Origin: Diphasiastrum complanatum
Taxonomy: Eukaryota > Streptophyta > Lycopodiopsida > Lycopodiales > Lycopodiaceae
Direction of reading: 5' to 3'
Length of the DNA stretch: 64,000 nucleotides
NCBI GenBank assembly: GCA_029204225.1
Contig: MU831997.1
Location: 1-64,000, forward strand
This document shows, in pieces, positions 1 through 11,149 of this stretch; positions within the stretch are counted from its first letter, which is position 1; the number at the start of each line of letters is the position of its first letter. The notes under the pieces were generated by a model. The model saw only the letters and a program-made list of their open reading frames with translations. It was not told where the DNA came from and ran no database searches. The position numbers were made by a program, and so were the translations under genes.

Positions 1-325
1 AAGAGGATGGCGGTGGACATTAATGGCCCAAGCCCGCCAACTGCTTTAGGAACACGGTGGCGGTTCTTTGCTTTTGCTTTCTTTCTTTTTTTGGTGTGTG
101 TGTGGGGGGGGGTTTGCTTTTTGCTCTTTTTAGGAACAAGGACAACTAACCTCCATTTACGTAATAATAACTATATTGAGGCCCGATTTATTGTAGGATT
201 TGACATCAACTTGTCGTCCTCTCAGTGATTCGGCTTGTTAAATTGTTGTTTCCGGAATTCAGCTTGTAATATTGTGCCTTGCGTTCTTATGTAGGATGCA
301 CATGTAGAACATTTGATCTTAATAT
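1..325. other. Unassigned left edge
   Basis: No coding region or known repeat is recognised before the first LTR. The short open frame near the start contains low-complexity T- and G-rich stretches and shows no domain. This is probably flanking DNA of the first element or part of another repeat. Confidence 0.4.
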
Positions 326-1060
326 TGTTGTGGGTATTTCCTACACAATAATAAACAAGTGGGTCCCACCACTTAAGATACTGTTGGCCAGCCTTACCTA
401 GTGGGCCCCGCCACAGTACATTGTAAGTAGGGTAATAAGTGCGAGGGCACTGGCATCTTACGCGTGTAAGCCCAACCCAATGAGCACAAGTAGCAAGTTG
501 TAATTCCTAGGAATAAGAGACTAGGGACTTAAAACTCTAAAATGACATTAGAGGCCCTAAGTCAAGTTGCAAATAAAAAAGCTAAAAGGGCCCAACTTAA
601 AACTCACATGAATCATGTGAGTGCCCTTGTGCTTTCTTAGCACCAACAGAGTTAAGTTATGCTTATTTTAAAGGCTTGGATTAGAATCCTTGTCCCAATG
701 AAGTGGCCAATGAGAGTGAAGGAGGGTCACCTCTAAAATCTATAAGAGGGAGCCATTTCCTTTGTATTGTATCATCTTCCATTCTCATTCTAATAAAACT
801 CTCTTGGTTTCTCCATCTCCATCTCTCTCTCTCTCTGTCTCTTATCCCTCTCTCTTATCCCTCTCTCCATACGTTGGGATAGAATAGCTTTGGATAGGCG
901 CTCGTGCTTCCGAAGCCTTTCTCAACCTAGGCGTTCTCTCTCTCCCTCTCTCCACTCTCTTTCTCCTCTCTCTCCTCTCCCTCTCTCTTCTTGCTATGCA
1001 GGTGAAGGCGAGGTTGCCGCTCCCAGCGACGGACCCCTATGCTACATCGACGACACAACA
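326..1060 (+). repeat. G1 5' LTR
   Basis: It begins TGTTGTGGGTATTTCC and ends CA two bases before a tRNA-Asp primer site. The first ~150 bases align in order with the reverse-strand LTR of G2 (4843-5649), including the TGTTG-GGGTATT terminus and a GCGAGGGCA...GGCATC block. A TATA-like CTATAAGAG lies near 739 and an AATAAA near 791, followed by a long CT-rich tract (about 811-1000). The strand-specific promoter and polyadenylation roles are inferred from position. Confidence 0.8.
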
Positions 1061-1061
1061 G

Positions 1062-1079
1062 TGGCGCCGTTGTCGGGGA
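1062..1079 (+). other. G1 primer binding site (tRNA-Asp)
   Basis: TGGCGCCGTTGTCGGGGA matches the complement of the 3' end of plant tRNA-Asp with one mismatch. It lies two bases after the LTR's terminal CA, the expected place for priming of minus-strand DNA. tRNA-Asp priming is known for Athila/Tat-type gypsy elements. Confidence 0.85.
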
Positions 1080-1399
1080 GCGCCACACACTCGCTTCGTT
1101 GCATAGTTTTCTTAATCTCTCCCTCTCTCTTTTCTTCTCTCTCATCATTCTTTTTCATCAAAAATCGAATTTTAAGGGTAGAATAGTGGGTGTAGTGTTA
1201 GTTTTTGCCGTTTTTTCGTGATTTTTTTGTTTGTTTGCACTATAGGGAGAGATTGTGAGGTAGGAGGATCAGATCCAACCACCCAATTCCTTCATTAATC
1301 CATAAAATTCAGAAGAAAAAGCTCAAAATCTGTTTTTGGAGGGAAAAAGAGAGGCAAAATCTCATCAGATTTTGATTTCTCAAAAACCAGTGGGCATGA

Positions 1400-2720
1400 A
1401 CCTTCGCATGACTGGCAGCAGCTCCAGGGTACTGTCCCAGACCTGCATAGAAGTCTGCGAGGGTTAGTTCCCGTCAGATTTTGAAAAACAGAGAAAAACT
1501 CAAAAAAAAAATCAAAAATCCTTTGTAAAAATATTAAAAAAAATAAAAATCAAAACTAACCTTTGCAGAGCTCTATGAAGTTCCATCTCACTAAGACAAG
1601 GACACAGAGAAGTCTGCGAGAGTTAGATCCCAAAAAAAGTGCCCCTATGAAGGTTCCCAAGTGCAAAAAGTGGCCTAGAACCTTCTCAGACAACAAATTT
1701 TTAAGTTTCCTTGGGAAGTAACCTTTGCAGAGCTCTCTAAAGTTCCATCTCACTGAGACAAGGACACAAAGAAGTCTGCGAGAGTTAGATCCCAAAAAAA
1801 GTGCCCCTGTGAAGGTTCCCAAGAGCAAAAGTGGCCTAGAACTCTCTCAGACAACAGATTTTTGAGTTTCCCTGGGAAGTAGCTCTCATGGCTTGGTGAG
1901 AAGGTGAATTTGACTCAGATACAAGTGCATACTAGTCTGCAAGAGTTTGTTCCTAGGAAATCTTAAAATTTTGAAAAAAAAACCCCAAAAAAGGGACTTT
2001 TTTCAAGATTTTTTGAGTTTTCTTGGGAAGTAACTCTTGCAGCTTGGTGAGCATGTGAATCTGACTGAGATACAAGTGCATACCAGTCTGCAAGGGTTCA
2101 TTCCCAGAAAATCTTAAAATTTTGCAAAAGAACCCCCAAGAAATGCCTTTTTTCAAGATTTTTTTTGCGTTTCCTTCAGAAGTAACTCTTGCAGCTTGGT
2201 GAGCATGTGAATCTGACTTAGATACAAGTGCATACTAGTCTGCAAGGGTTTATTCCCAGAAAATATTAGAATTTCGCAAAAAAACCCCCAAAAAATGCAC
2301 TTTTTTCAAGATTTTTTGAGTTTACTTGGGAAGTAACTCTCTCAGCTTGGTGAGCAGGTAAATCTGACTCAGATACAAGTGCATACTATTCTGTGAGGGC
2401 TTTTTTCCCATAAAATATTAAAATTTTGCAAAAAAAACTCCAAAACAATGCACTTTTTCCATGATTTTCTGAGATCTGCTGGAAAGTAACCTTTGCAAAG
2501 AGTTTTATAGATATATCTAACCTAGATCTGGCTACTGTAAATTTTTTGTGAAGATCCAATGGTTATATTTTGAAATATCTAAGAAAAAGTGCCGAAAAGT
2601 GCCAAAAAACTGAAGTTTTTCAAGATCCTAACAAATATGTCCATCAAGAAGTCTTGCAGAACTCACATTTTCTAGAAATGGTCCAGATACAGCTACTGTA
2701 GGAAGGTTGAAGGTTAGATT
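1400..2720 (+). repeat. G1 leader tandem repeats (~150-165 bp units)
   Basis: About six diverged units follow one another. Each carries an AAGTAACTCTTGCAG-type block, then GTGAGCATGTGAATCTGA, ACAAGTGCATACTAGTCTGC and an A-rich to T-rich segment. Two earlier units (about 1560-1870) use the related GAGAGTTAGATCCC wording. The reverse complement of the same sequence is found in the G2 leader (14430-15250); for example the block at 1406-1440 matches 15190-15225 inverted. The stretch 2720-3184 continues as noncoding leader with no recognisable gene. Confidence 0.75.
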
Positions 2721-3184
2721 CACTCAAATACTAAGAAATCTCAAAAAAAACAAAAAAAAACCACAAAAAATCAAGAAAAAGGGCTAAAATGACACTATTA
2801 CCCAACTGAAACTGATTTGATCTTGTCAAATCTAGGTTGCAGTCACATTATCCATCAAGATCCAACGTCCCTGGACTGAATCAAGTGAATGAACCTCAGA
2901 TCAAGCCGATCAGTTCCCTCCACATCAACCGTTATCCATCCATCATTCTTCTGTCCCATCTCTATTCCATCTTCTATCTCCATCTCTGCTAGATAAATCC
3001 ATTTTTGTCTCTATTCTCGTCCATACTAATCCACCGTTTACTGATTCTCTTCTCTTGTTCTTCTTGTCCATCTCTCAAAAAAAAAATTTAAAAAAATAAA
3101 TAAAAGGTTGGAACACTAGAGTCATTGAGCAAACCTTGAAGCAATTCACCAACCAGATACTTTGCGACATTCTAGTGCTGAACT

Positions 3185-4842
3185 ATGGAGACCGCCCTTG
3201 TAGGATTATCGAAATTAAAAAAGTTCCTTGCTAAAACAATCCGAGACTACACCTATCGGATCTATCATCTAGTGAAGGATTGTGATCCCCCGATTCCCCA
3301 ACAGATCATCATGGCAGAATACTATGCTGGACTGCCCAAAAGGATCAGATCTGGTATTGAAGAGTTATCATCCTATGCGTTGCTTGCACAACTTTGTAAG
3401 GATGCTGCCTTGATGGAAATCTCACTCAGGAAGAAGGATTTTCTCTATCCAGATGGGGAATCAGAGGAACAAAGATCGACAACGAGTGATGATCCAACAA
3501 GAATGGAACCCCATGCAAGGCAACAAAGTGCAGCAAGGTCAAGCAGATCAAGTGCAGCGGAAGACCAAGAACCATGCACTTCAAGCTATCAGCAAGCTTA
3601 TGCTCGCTCTATTAAGTTTCTTGAAAAGGATGAATGTACCTTCTGATTTGGAGATCATCCAAGTACTAGGTGTCCAATCAAGAATCCATGCTTATCAAAA
3701 GGACAAAATAAAGAGCAACAAGTTCGTCGACAACAAGATCCAGCGGTTCAATGATCAGAAGCAGAATCAAGCCAACAAGGAGCTCACCAGACGGATGGAT
3801 GTCAGATTGATCCATCTAAATCACGAGTTTCTTCAACAAACAGTGGCAAGGTAGAAGTTTTGGTTATATCCTCTTGCATGTCACCGAACTCCATGGAGGA
3901 CCATAACAGCCTACCAGTCTATTTTGTGGAGGATTATAAGGGAAATCTATTACCAGTGTATGCCTATCAACTTAGAGGCGATGGCGTATTGCACTCGGTA
4001 AGATGCTATGCATGTGGAGGAAAACACCGCCATGCTGAATGTCCACATTGAGGAGATCCGTCAACATTTGATCCCTTGTGTTCACAATGCGGAGTTAATC
4101 ATCCATGCCAAGATTGTTCGATGAGAAATTCACAAATAGCTAGGAGGCATTTGGCCTATGTAGACCGACATGCATCTGTGGTGACCCTTCCACCTCGAAC
4201 GTACTACAAAAGAAAAATCCTAGTGCCACCAGGTTATGAAACGAGTGAGGAAGAAGACAATCTGGCAAAAGTCCCAAAAGGACGCAAAGACACCCTCGGG
4301 CAAACAAGTAAAACCATCACAGAAGACAGAGATGATAGAATCCATCACACCAATGGTAACTAAGGAAGTCAAAAAATTGGCAACCGACGAAGTCCAGCGG
4401 ATTTTACCAAGCTCTTGGCGCAATCAATGCAAAGAATTCTTAGTGATGAATTACAAAGGGGCCTAGTGTCAACGGAACGACGAGAAGGCAATTTAGCACA
4501 AGATCCAAGGAAAAGTGCAATCACGCAGCCTTCAACGGGGAAGTGCAATGACCAAAAGAAGACTAAAGTTAATGATTGCCCCTCAATGAACAAGATTCAA
4601 CCAAAGTCTAATTGTTCCACAATTCAACAGACCCCCAAATCAACGCCAATTCGGGGTATATCCATTCTTCAAAGGCCAAATCTAGGAAATCCAAGCCCAA
4701 ATAGGCCTCAAATACAGCAAGCACCAGTGCCTACAATGACAAAGCCTTGTCCTAAATCCTTGATATTGACTGTTGAGGAAAGTTGTCAGGTTATGGCATA
4801 CCATGAATACCTGGACAGACAAGAGAGTCAAGCAAGCATGGC
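3185..4842 (+). pseudogene. G1 gag remnant
   Basis: Three frames must be combined to read this region. The first part (3185-3646) resembles the C-terminal half of a Ty3/gypsy Gag: a segment with IRDYTYRIYHL followed by GLPKRIRSGIEE, as in the retrotrans_gag domain. A region rich in Q, R and S follows, then two Cys-rich motifs: CYACGGKHRHAEC (about 4001-4039, spacing CX2CX3HX4C) and CSQCGVNHPCQDC (about 4079-4117). The N-terminal half of the Gag domain is missing. The last segment (4415-4842) is a polar linker that runs into the G2 LTR. In life Gag would form the virus-like particle; this copy cannot encode a full protein. Confidence 0.65.
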
Positions 4843-5649
4843 TGTAGGGTCGAAGATCTTGCGTAGTATAGCCCTCCCACTTGTCAACAAGGGTTAGATC
4901 ACTGGATAGGTACCTAACTATGCATAGATGCTAATTTTAGTTAGTTTTCTACTTCCTCCCTAACTCTATTCACCACTAACACTACTCTCCCTTAACTCTA
5001 CTCCTCTACTCTAACATTCATCATGATTTGGGTGAAGGAAAGGGATAGAAAAGGAAAGGAAGAGAGAAGAGAAGAGATAAAGAGAGAGAGATGAGATGGA
5101 GGTTAGCTCAAATGCTCAATGTCATTGCTTATGGAAAAACCTTACTAGCATACCAAAAAGCATGGAAAATGAAAATAACAACAATCACAACAATAGCATA
5201 AGCAAGATTAATTAGCAAATGAGGATGCTTGAGCTCTCAAAATGGTCTCCTCCTCTCTATTAAGCATGAAAATAGTGTACAAATGGTGCCTTTTTATAAA
5301 ATGGGGAAGGCCCTTGCCCCTCAATCCTATTGGTTGATATTCACATTGATCCTATCCATTCATCTTGGACCCAACTTGATCCAAGGGTCCACAAAAAGTA
5401 CATTGGAAATCACAAGATTCATGTGAGTCCAAAATTGGACCCAACTCTAAAAAGTAAACTCTAAGTTTAGAATTGACTTTGGGCCTCAAGTTTTATTTCA
5501 ATTACAAAGGGCCCATGTCTATTATTTTATTTACAACTTTACTTGCATGCTCATTGGGCCATGGACTTATACACATAGGATGCCATGCCCTCGCAACATT
5601 TTATTCGATGATTTTATTTATTTACACTTTGTTGGGAATACCCCCAACA
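4843..5649 (-). repeat. G2 3' LTR
   Basis: It matches 15550-16340 over nearly its full length with scattered substitutions. Minus-strand ends are TGTTGGGGGTATTCCC and CCCTACA. It contains an AG-rich tract (5030-5100, CT-rich on the element's strand). Near its inner end, 4863-4900 carries stretches that read like the body of tRNA-Asp on the plus strand. Confidence 0.85.
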
Positions 5650-5730
5650 GGACCCATGGCCTGAAGTAGTGCCGGTCCCTCGGCACTCTGTCGGTTTAGT
5701 ATAGCGTTTTCTTCGCCCACCTTTGCTGGA

Positions 5731-6963
5731 TCAAGAGGTGGTGACGTCCTCCATGAAGTTGAGGCGGTCCAGTTTCTTCAAGTCCTTGGGCGTGTGAAGG
5801 GACTTGTGGACTCCTCGCAGCCAATCTTGGTCAACCCATGTTTGAAATTTGCGTGTCCATGGATCGCCCAGAAGCGCAGCTCGATAATACACACAAGCGA
5901 TTGGCAGCTGATCTTCAACTTTGTCTGAAGGTAGTGCCTTATTAACGTCAAAGAATATGGATGGGAGAAAATTGTCCCATCTAGTCTCGATCCCCATTAG
6001 ATGTTCTAAGTCCCGGGCGTAAGTGGCTGCCACGCGGACTGTTGGATCAGGGCAATTGATATAATGGTTGGCGAACACGGTGAGAGCCCTTCTGACATCT
6101 ACATCCGTAGTCCACCCATATTCTGACTGTATGATCGGCCAATTAAAATTATGAAGTGTGATCTTGTCCAGAGTGGTGCCACATTCCGCCCATTTGGATC
6201 TTCGTGTACATGGCAGAAAGTGCGCGTTCACCCATAATTGTTGTGGACTCATCACGTAGGCCCTGATGGCCGCATGGTCTCTTTAGAACAATTGCTGACG
6301 CCACTCTGGTTGTGGTTGGAGAGCGGGTAATGCTTGCAGTTCTTTGCCCTTTATGGTCTGAGCTGAAAACAATATCTTTCAGCCGCCTCTTGATGACTCG
6401 TGGGGATACTTTGATAAGAATTCATTGATTTTCTCCTCCACGGACTTGGGTCTTCGAAAGGCCCGGTTGGCAGATATCGTGCGCAAACCTCTGGATGATG
6501 TGGCTTGGCTTTGGCTGGTAGCTGCGCCTTGGCCCTAGTCTCGCGTCTCAACAGCCGTATCTATTTGCCTTTGATCTTGGCCTTCAAACCCTTGATCTTG
6601 GTTAAATCCCCCTGATGTCTGCTGGCTTTGGTCTTGGCTGGTACTGGCCTGTGCAGCGTAAAAAATCGATGGTGGTGGAATTACCACGGGGGTGGGCTGG
6701 GCCTTTGTGTCCATGAACTTTTGGCATGCCTTGAGGGCTTGTTTGGCCTGGGCGAGCTCGTGAGTTGCGCTTGTCCGATATTTATTGAACTCTGCCTGGT
6801 AGCTATTTAAGGTTTGACTATATACCTGCACATGATGCCGAAGAAGATTCATTTCAGATTGAGAAAGTGGCCTTGAGTCTGGTGCATATTTAGCTAACCA
6901 GACGAGCTTTTCATCTTGTAGGGCTTTGACCTCCGTCCCCAGACACGTATTCTCTACTTCCAA
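5731..6963 (-). pseudogene. G2 extra ORF, distal part (coiled coil plus unknown C-terminal domain)
   Basis: This lies downstream of integrase, the position of envelope-like or additional ORFs in some plant gypsy elements. The part at 6535-6963 is Q/A-rich with a helical segment (HELAQAKQALKACQKFMDTK). A broken stretch at 6351-6550 is followed by a 174-residue open frame (5731-6255) containing PQQLWVNAHFLPC, SEYGWTTDVDVRRAL and WTRKFQTWVDQDWLRGVH. I recognise no known family. No signal peptide or membrane segment is visible, which argues against a classical envelope. At least two frame breaks are present. It could be an element-specific accessory protein or a captured host fragment. Confidence 0.55.
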
Positions 6964-7178
6964 AAGGTTTAGTTGCGTCTGGATGGGGGCAAGCCGTTGG
7001 GATGCTTCAGATTGAAGCTCCCGCGCATTTGTGGAGGCCTCTGTCAGCGTTTTGGAGAGGCTTTGGATATATTTGTTGAGGCCCTCCTCCTTATGCTGTA
7101 GGTTGGCAATCTCCTGGTGCCTTCTTGTTCATGTTGTTACGTCAAAATCAATTTGTGTTGAAGCTTGGTGAGGTCTGT

Positions 7179-8167
7179 TCACAGTTGTGTATTACTCATC
7201 GCCAAGTGTAGTACCCTGCTTTCCAAAATAGCTTTGGCCACTACCGCATCCAGGATGTATTTTCCCAGAGTCTGGTACGCCGTTGTTAGGTCTACGGGAG
7301 CAACCGATACACTGGCACTGATAGGGGCTTGTGTTGTATCGGCCCCGACGACTTGTGGAATACCGTCGTCATTATCTTTGATTAGGTTCTCATTGGACTT
7401 GATGCCATCTAGGGTGGTAGGATCAGTCCGATCTGGCGATGGTACGAAAACTGTTTGAATAAATGCGTCATCAGACAATGGTTGGTTGCCCTTGACAACC
7501 TTTGGTGACGAAGCAAGTGTGGTCTGAGAACAACTGTGGAAATAGGGGTGAGGACGGTTTGTCCGAACGAGAGGGTGGAAGTAACAGAGGAGAATTGAAG
7601 GGTGGTGTGGAGTATGGAAGAAGGCGAAGGTGGAGTAGAAAGGGTCTAGTGTGGGGGTGAAAAATTGATGAGTTGCATCCACGCCAGAGTGTCTGGAGAC
7701 AATTGTGAATTAGAAGGATTGAACAGAATGGAAGCAACGGTTGCGACAGGAGTAATGGAGGATGTGATGGTAATGGACGGAGTAGTGGATAACGGAACAT
7801 AGATAGGAATTGTATCAACAGAGAAAACGAGGGTGGACATAGAAACAGATGTGGATGGAACAGGAAGAGAGGTAGTGACAACAGAGATCGGAGTGGGGGG
7901 TTGCATGGAAGAAGAAGTGGCAGTGGTTAATGGGGTGGTAAGTGCGGCAGTGGAGGTGCATCTTCGGGTACCAGGTGGAGATGTGGATGTAGAGGCAGTG
8001 CCACGCATTCGTTTGCTGGCCGTTGTGTTAATAACTACAGGTTGGGAGAAGGTGGATGTTTGAGATGGCGGATAAAGGTTAGTATGTGGCACGAGGGTAG
8101 ACAAAAGGGATGAGCGTTGGAAACCATGCACTTTTTCCTCGAGAAGTGCAAAGACAAAGTTACACAA
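7179..8167 (-). pseudogene. G2 extra ORF, central P/S/T-rich part
   Basis: Two overlapping frames (7646-8167 and 7179-7682) together give a low-complexity protein rich in Ser, Thr and Pro, ending in an Ala/Leu-rich helix (YQTLGKYILDAVVAKAILES). The composition resembles a linker joining the upstream and downstream folded parts of the same ORF. No catalytic motif is seen. A third frame over 7471-7881 is also open and very rich in Leu, Pro and Ser, which reflects the skewed composition of the stretch. Confidence 0.45.
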
Positions 8168-8199
8168 CAGGGGGCCTGCTGCGATACGCTCACGGTTGT

Positions 8200-9143
8200 T
8201 GGGTTAGTTCATGAATAAGGAAGCTATGCCAGTCGTATGACACAATGGAGGGGCTAGAAAATTCCAGAAAGGATTCCACTATCTGACTCAGCAGCTTAGA
8301 CTGGATTGTGTCCTTGCAAAATGTTGAAATAATTAGAAAGTTATTTAACAGATGTGCAGCCGTCTGAATGACGGGTTCCGTGATAGCATCTATCAGGTAG
8401 CCATTGTTAATCTGAATTGGGAATTACGGTGCAGTTTGGGTGACGAAAGGCTTGATCAGAGTTTTGGCGTGGCGATGGGAGATGGGCTGATGATCACCAG
8501 ACATAATGCCAATGGTGACCATCGAGTCTACGATAATCTTGACCTTGTACGTGGTACCTTGGTACAAGAAGTAGAAACGAGTCTTTTTCTCGTCCCAGGT
8601 GGCATAAGCGTGAAGGGCGAGGCCCATGTTAATCTCAGAATGGAAAAGCGCCGAGTAAAAACCCATTGCCTCTAGAAGTGGGCCGGCTGGCTGTCTACAG
8701 CGATGGTTGGATCAAAGCGTCAGAGGGTAGAGGCCAAATCCGTGTGGCCTCGGGGATGTCACGCTGGATCACCTGTTTGGTGCCAGAGTCTTCAGAGGAT
8801 GAGGAGTCCATGTTAGCAGTGATGATTAGAGGTCAAAAAAGTAGGAAAAATGGTGGAAAATGGAAAAAGGTGTGGAAACGACAGAAAACTGTGAATAACG
8901 AGTGTTGGATGACAAGAAGTGTAGTTCAGAGCGCAAATCGGTGTTTAGTATGATCGGATGATAGCTGGTAGGAAGTTTGGTTGCAAACGGAGAACTTGGT
9001 AATTTTAGTGTAAATTTTGACAGAGCTTCGCCATCAAAGGTGACAAATGACTCGAATTCAGCCCTTATATATTGGAATTTAGAGTGCGTATTAGGTGAAA
9101 TCCACTTTCCCTTGTTCAGTTCCACCCAAATTTTGGCAGACAC
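8200..9143 (-). pseudogene. G2 extra ORF, proximal part
   Basis: 8424-8666 encodes an open segment (GFYSALFHSEINMGLALHAY, then TTYKVKIIVDSMVTIGI) that looks like a folded domain but matches no family I know. Reading on past a stop, the same frame stays protein-like (AITEPVIQTAAHLLNNF). 8826-9143 holds a further open frame (SAKIWVELNKGKWISPNTH) that may be leader rather than coding. Several stops and frame changes are present. Confidence 0.4.
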
Positions 9144-9903
9144 CTTTTCACAAAATTCTAAGACCTCAGGGAAGTCTGCGAGAGTTCAGAAGGTGATTTG
9201 ACTACAATGCGAAGATTCTGCGAGGGTTCGGGCTGTCTACGAGGGTTCAACTCTCATAGGAAGTGATATCTCGCACAACTTGTTCGTGTGATTGGATTTT
9301 CAAGATCAGACCATGTAGATAGGCTAATTTCACTGCTCTGATTCCATTTAGGCACCTTGCGAGGGTCGGTAAGTTGATCTTGATGCTCTGCGAGGGTTCT
9401 GAAAATTCAGCTTCTGGAAACCCTCGCACACACTAGAAAATGGTGATTACTCCATCAGGAACTCTTGCAAAGATTTTCATGGATGCATATGGGTCAGATC
9501 TAGTGACTGTCCAAGTTTCAAGAGATATCTACCAGGGGGTCTCAAAAAATCATGAAAAAATACTCTTTAAGAGTGTTTTTTGTTTTTCTTGATGAGATCT
9601 CAAGATTTTCTGATTTTTAACTTTTGTAAACTGGTAATCAGCTTTATCCAGGTTTGATTTGACTGTTGGTAGTTCTCTGGAAGTTCTGATGGATACTTGG
9701 TGATCTGCTTCCTTCTGATCTGCTTCCTTCTTGATCCTATCTGGATCTGGATCCTTCTTGGATTCTGATGGATTTCTCCGATCTTGTCGGATCTGGCTAA
9801 ATCTGATGGATTCAGCTTGATTTGGTGTGATCTTCTTAGATCTAGTGGTGATGGCTTGGCAGATTAGCTTTTCATAACGTGCCCCCACCAATATGGATCT
9901 ATC
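9144..9903 (-). other. G2 noncoding spacer between integrase and extra ORF
   Basis: It contains several short CTGCGAGGGTTC-type blocks (9170-9430) like those in the leader at 14430-15250, so leader-type sequence recurs inside the element. A lysine- and arginine-rich open frame at 9550-9891 shows no domain and is probably not a gene. Confidence 0.5.
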
Positions 9904-10990
9904 TCATTGTGGTGTCCAGTACTTGTGCAACTGGCTACCGTTGATGGGTGTATCGAATGGTGTCCCATCTAACTTTTCTAAGTTCACGGCTCCATGATTA
10001 AGAATTTCCTTGATCCGATAGGGACCTTCACCTATGAGTTTTAATTTCCCTTTGATCGCCTTGGTTCTATACATCAGGACCAGATCTCCAGAACAAAGAT
10101 CCTTCTTTTGTAACCTGCGATCATGCCATGCTTTGCGTCTTTCCTTTTCAGCTGCTAATGCATGCACAACTAGTAAGCATATTTCACAGAGTTTATGCAG
10201 AGCTTCATGGCATACCTGTAGAGATTTGGACTTACTAAGATGTTGCGTGGTGGCAATCCTTAATGAAGGAACTAAAAGCTCTATTGGCATCACAACATCC
10301 TGACCATATACCAATTGGAAGGATGTTTGATCAATGCTTCCTTTATATGCTGTGAATGCCCACAGTGCAGCATGCAACTTATGTTCCCAATCTGATCTGC
10401 TAGCTTCAACTGTTTTCGTGAGCACGCTACACAGGATCTTATTGGATGATTCAGCTTGCCCATTACCACAAGGATAATAAGGCGTACTGGTTCTGTGGAT
10501 CACGAGGAATTCCTCCAACAGGACCTTGATGGTCTCATTGATGAAATGGCTTCCGCGATCACTGACTAGCTCTATCGGGCATCCGAAGCGTACAATATTA
10601 TTTTCATAAAGGAACTTGGCAGTGGTCCTAGCATTAGCTACTCTTACTGCCTTGGCTTTGACCCATTTGGTGAGGTAGTCTGTGGCTACGATTACGTATC
10701 GAGCCTGAGAACTCCTTGCCGCAGGGTGAATTGGACCGATGTAATCCAATCCCCACTTTTTGAATGGTGCTTGGGCTAAGACCGGGTGCAGTAGGTCATA
10801 ATTCAATCTCATTGGCCTTCTCGCCCTTTGGCACACATCACACTTTTTTAAGTATTCCTCCGTATCCTTATGAATCATTGACCACCAACATCCTGTTGCA
10901 GGATCTTGCGAACTGTAATGTCGGATGCAAAATGGCCCCCACCCATGCCTTCATGTGAAAGCGAAATGATCTGGGTGGCCTCATGAGGAA
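9904..10990 (-). pseudogene. G2 integrase
   Basis: The 324-residue open frame contains the end of the zinc-binding domain (CDVCQRAR), then the D,D-35-E core: Asp in WGLDYIGPI, Asp in LVSDRGSHF and Glu in GNGQAESSNK. The C-terminal part contains DLVLMY...GPYRIKEIL and ends HKYWTPQ. Upstream in frame, a His-containing GHFASD segment is separated by a stop near 10880. Integrase would insert the DNA copy into the chromosome. The catalytic residues are intact, but the N-terminal domain is cut off from the rest of the polyprotein. Confidence 0.9.
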
Positions 10991-11149
10991 GAATACACCA
11001 CCGAAGAATTTTGTCTGGTCCTCTTCGGTATAACTGGCCGACAATCAACTAATAAAGTCTAGTCTTCAAGATCAATTTTTGCTGTTCGCCTTTGGTAGTG
11101 ATTTGTTTGGTTGGCCCCGCATTAGATATTCAACAATGTCGGCAGCCCA

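Larger units (their letters stand above)
326..4842 (+). mobile_element. G1: 5' part of a Tat-like Ty3/gypsy retrotransposon
   Basis: The order is LTR (326-1060), tRNA-Asp primer site, a long leader with tandem repeats, then a broken gag with zinc-knuckle-like motifs. The element stops where the 3' LTR of the opposite-strand element G2 begins at 4843. No protease, reverse transcriptase, integrase or 3' LTR of G1 is visible in the window. LTR ends, primer site and leader repeats match G2 in inverted orientation, so the two are relatives, although their Gag sequences differ clearly. It was either truncated by the G2 junction or is a recombinant. Confidence 0.75.

Noticed and set aside
890-1186. 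Small Ser/Leu-rich protein in the G1 LTR
   Set aside because: It is produced by the CT-rich tract of the LTR and crosses the primer site.
7833-8063. Plus-strand frame opposite the G2 extra ORF
   Set aside because: A shadow of the Ser/Thr/Pro-rich minus-strand sequence; low complexity explains it.
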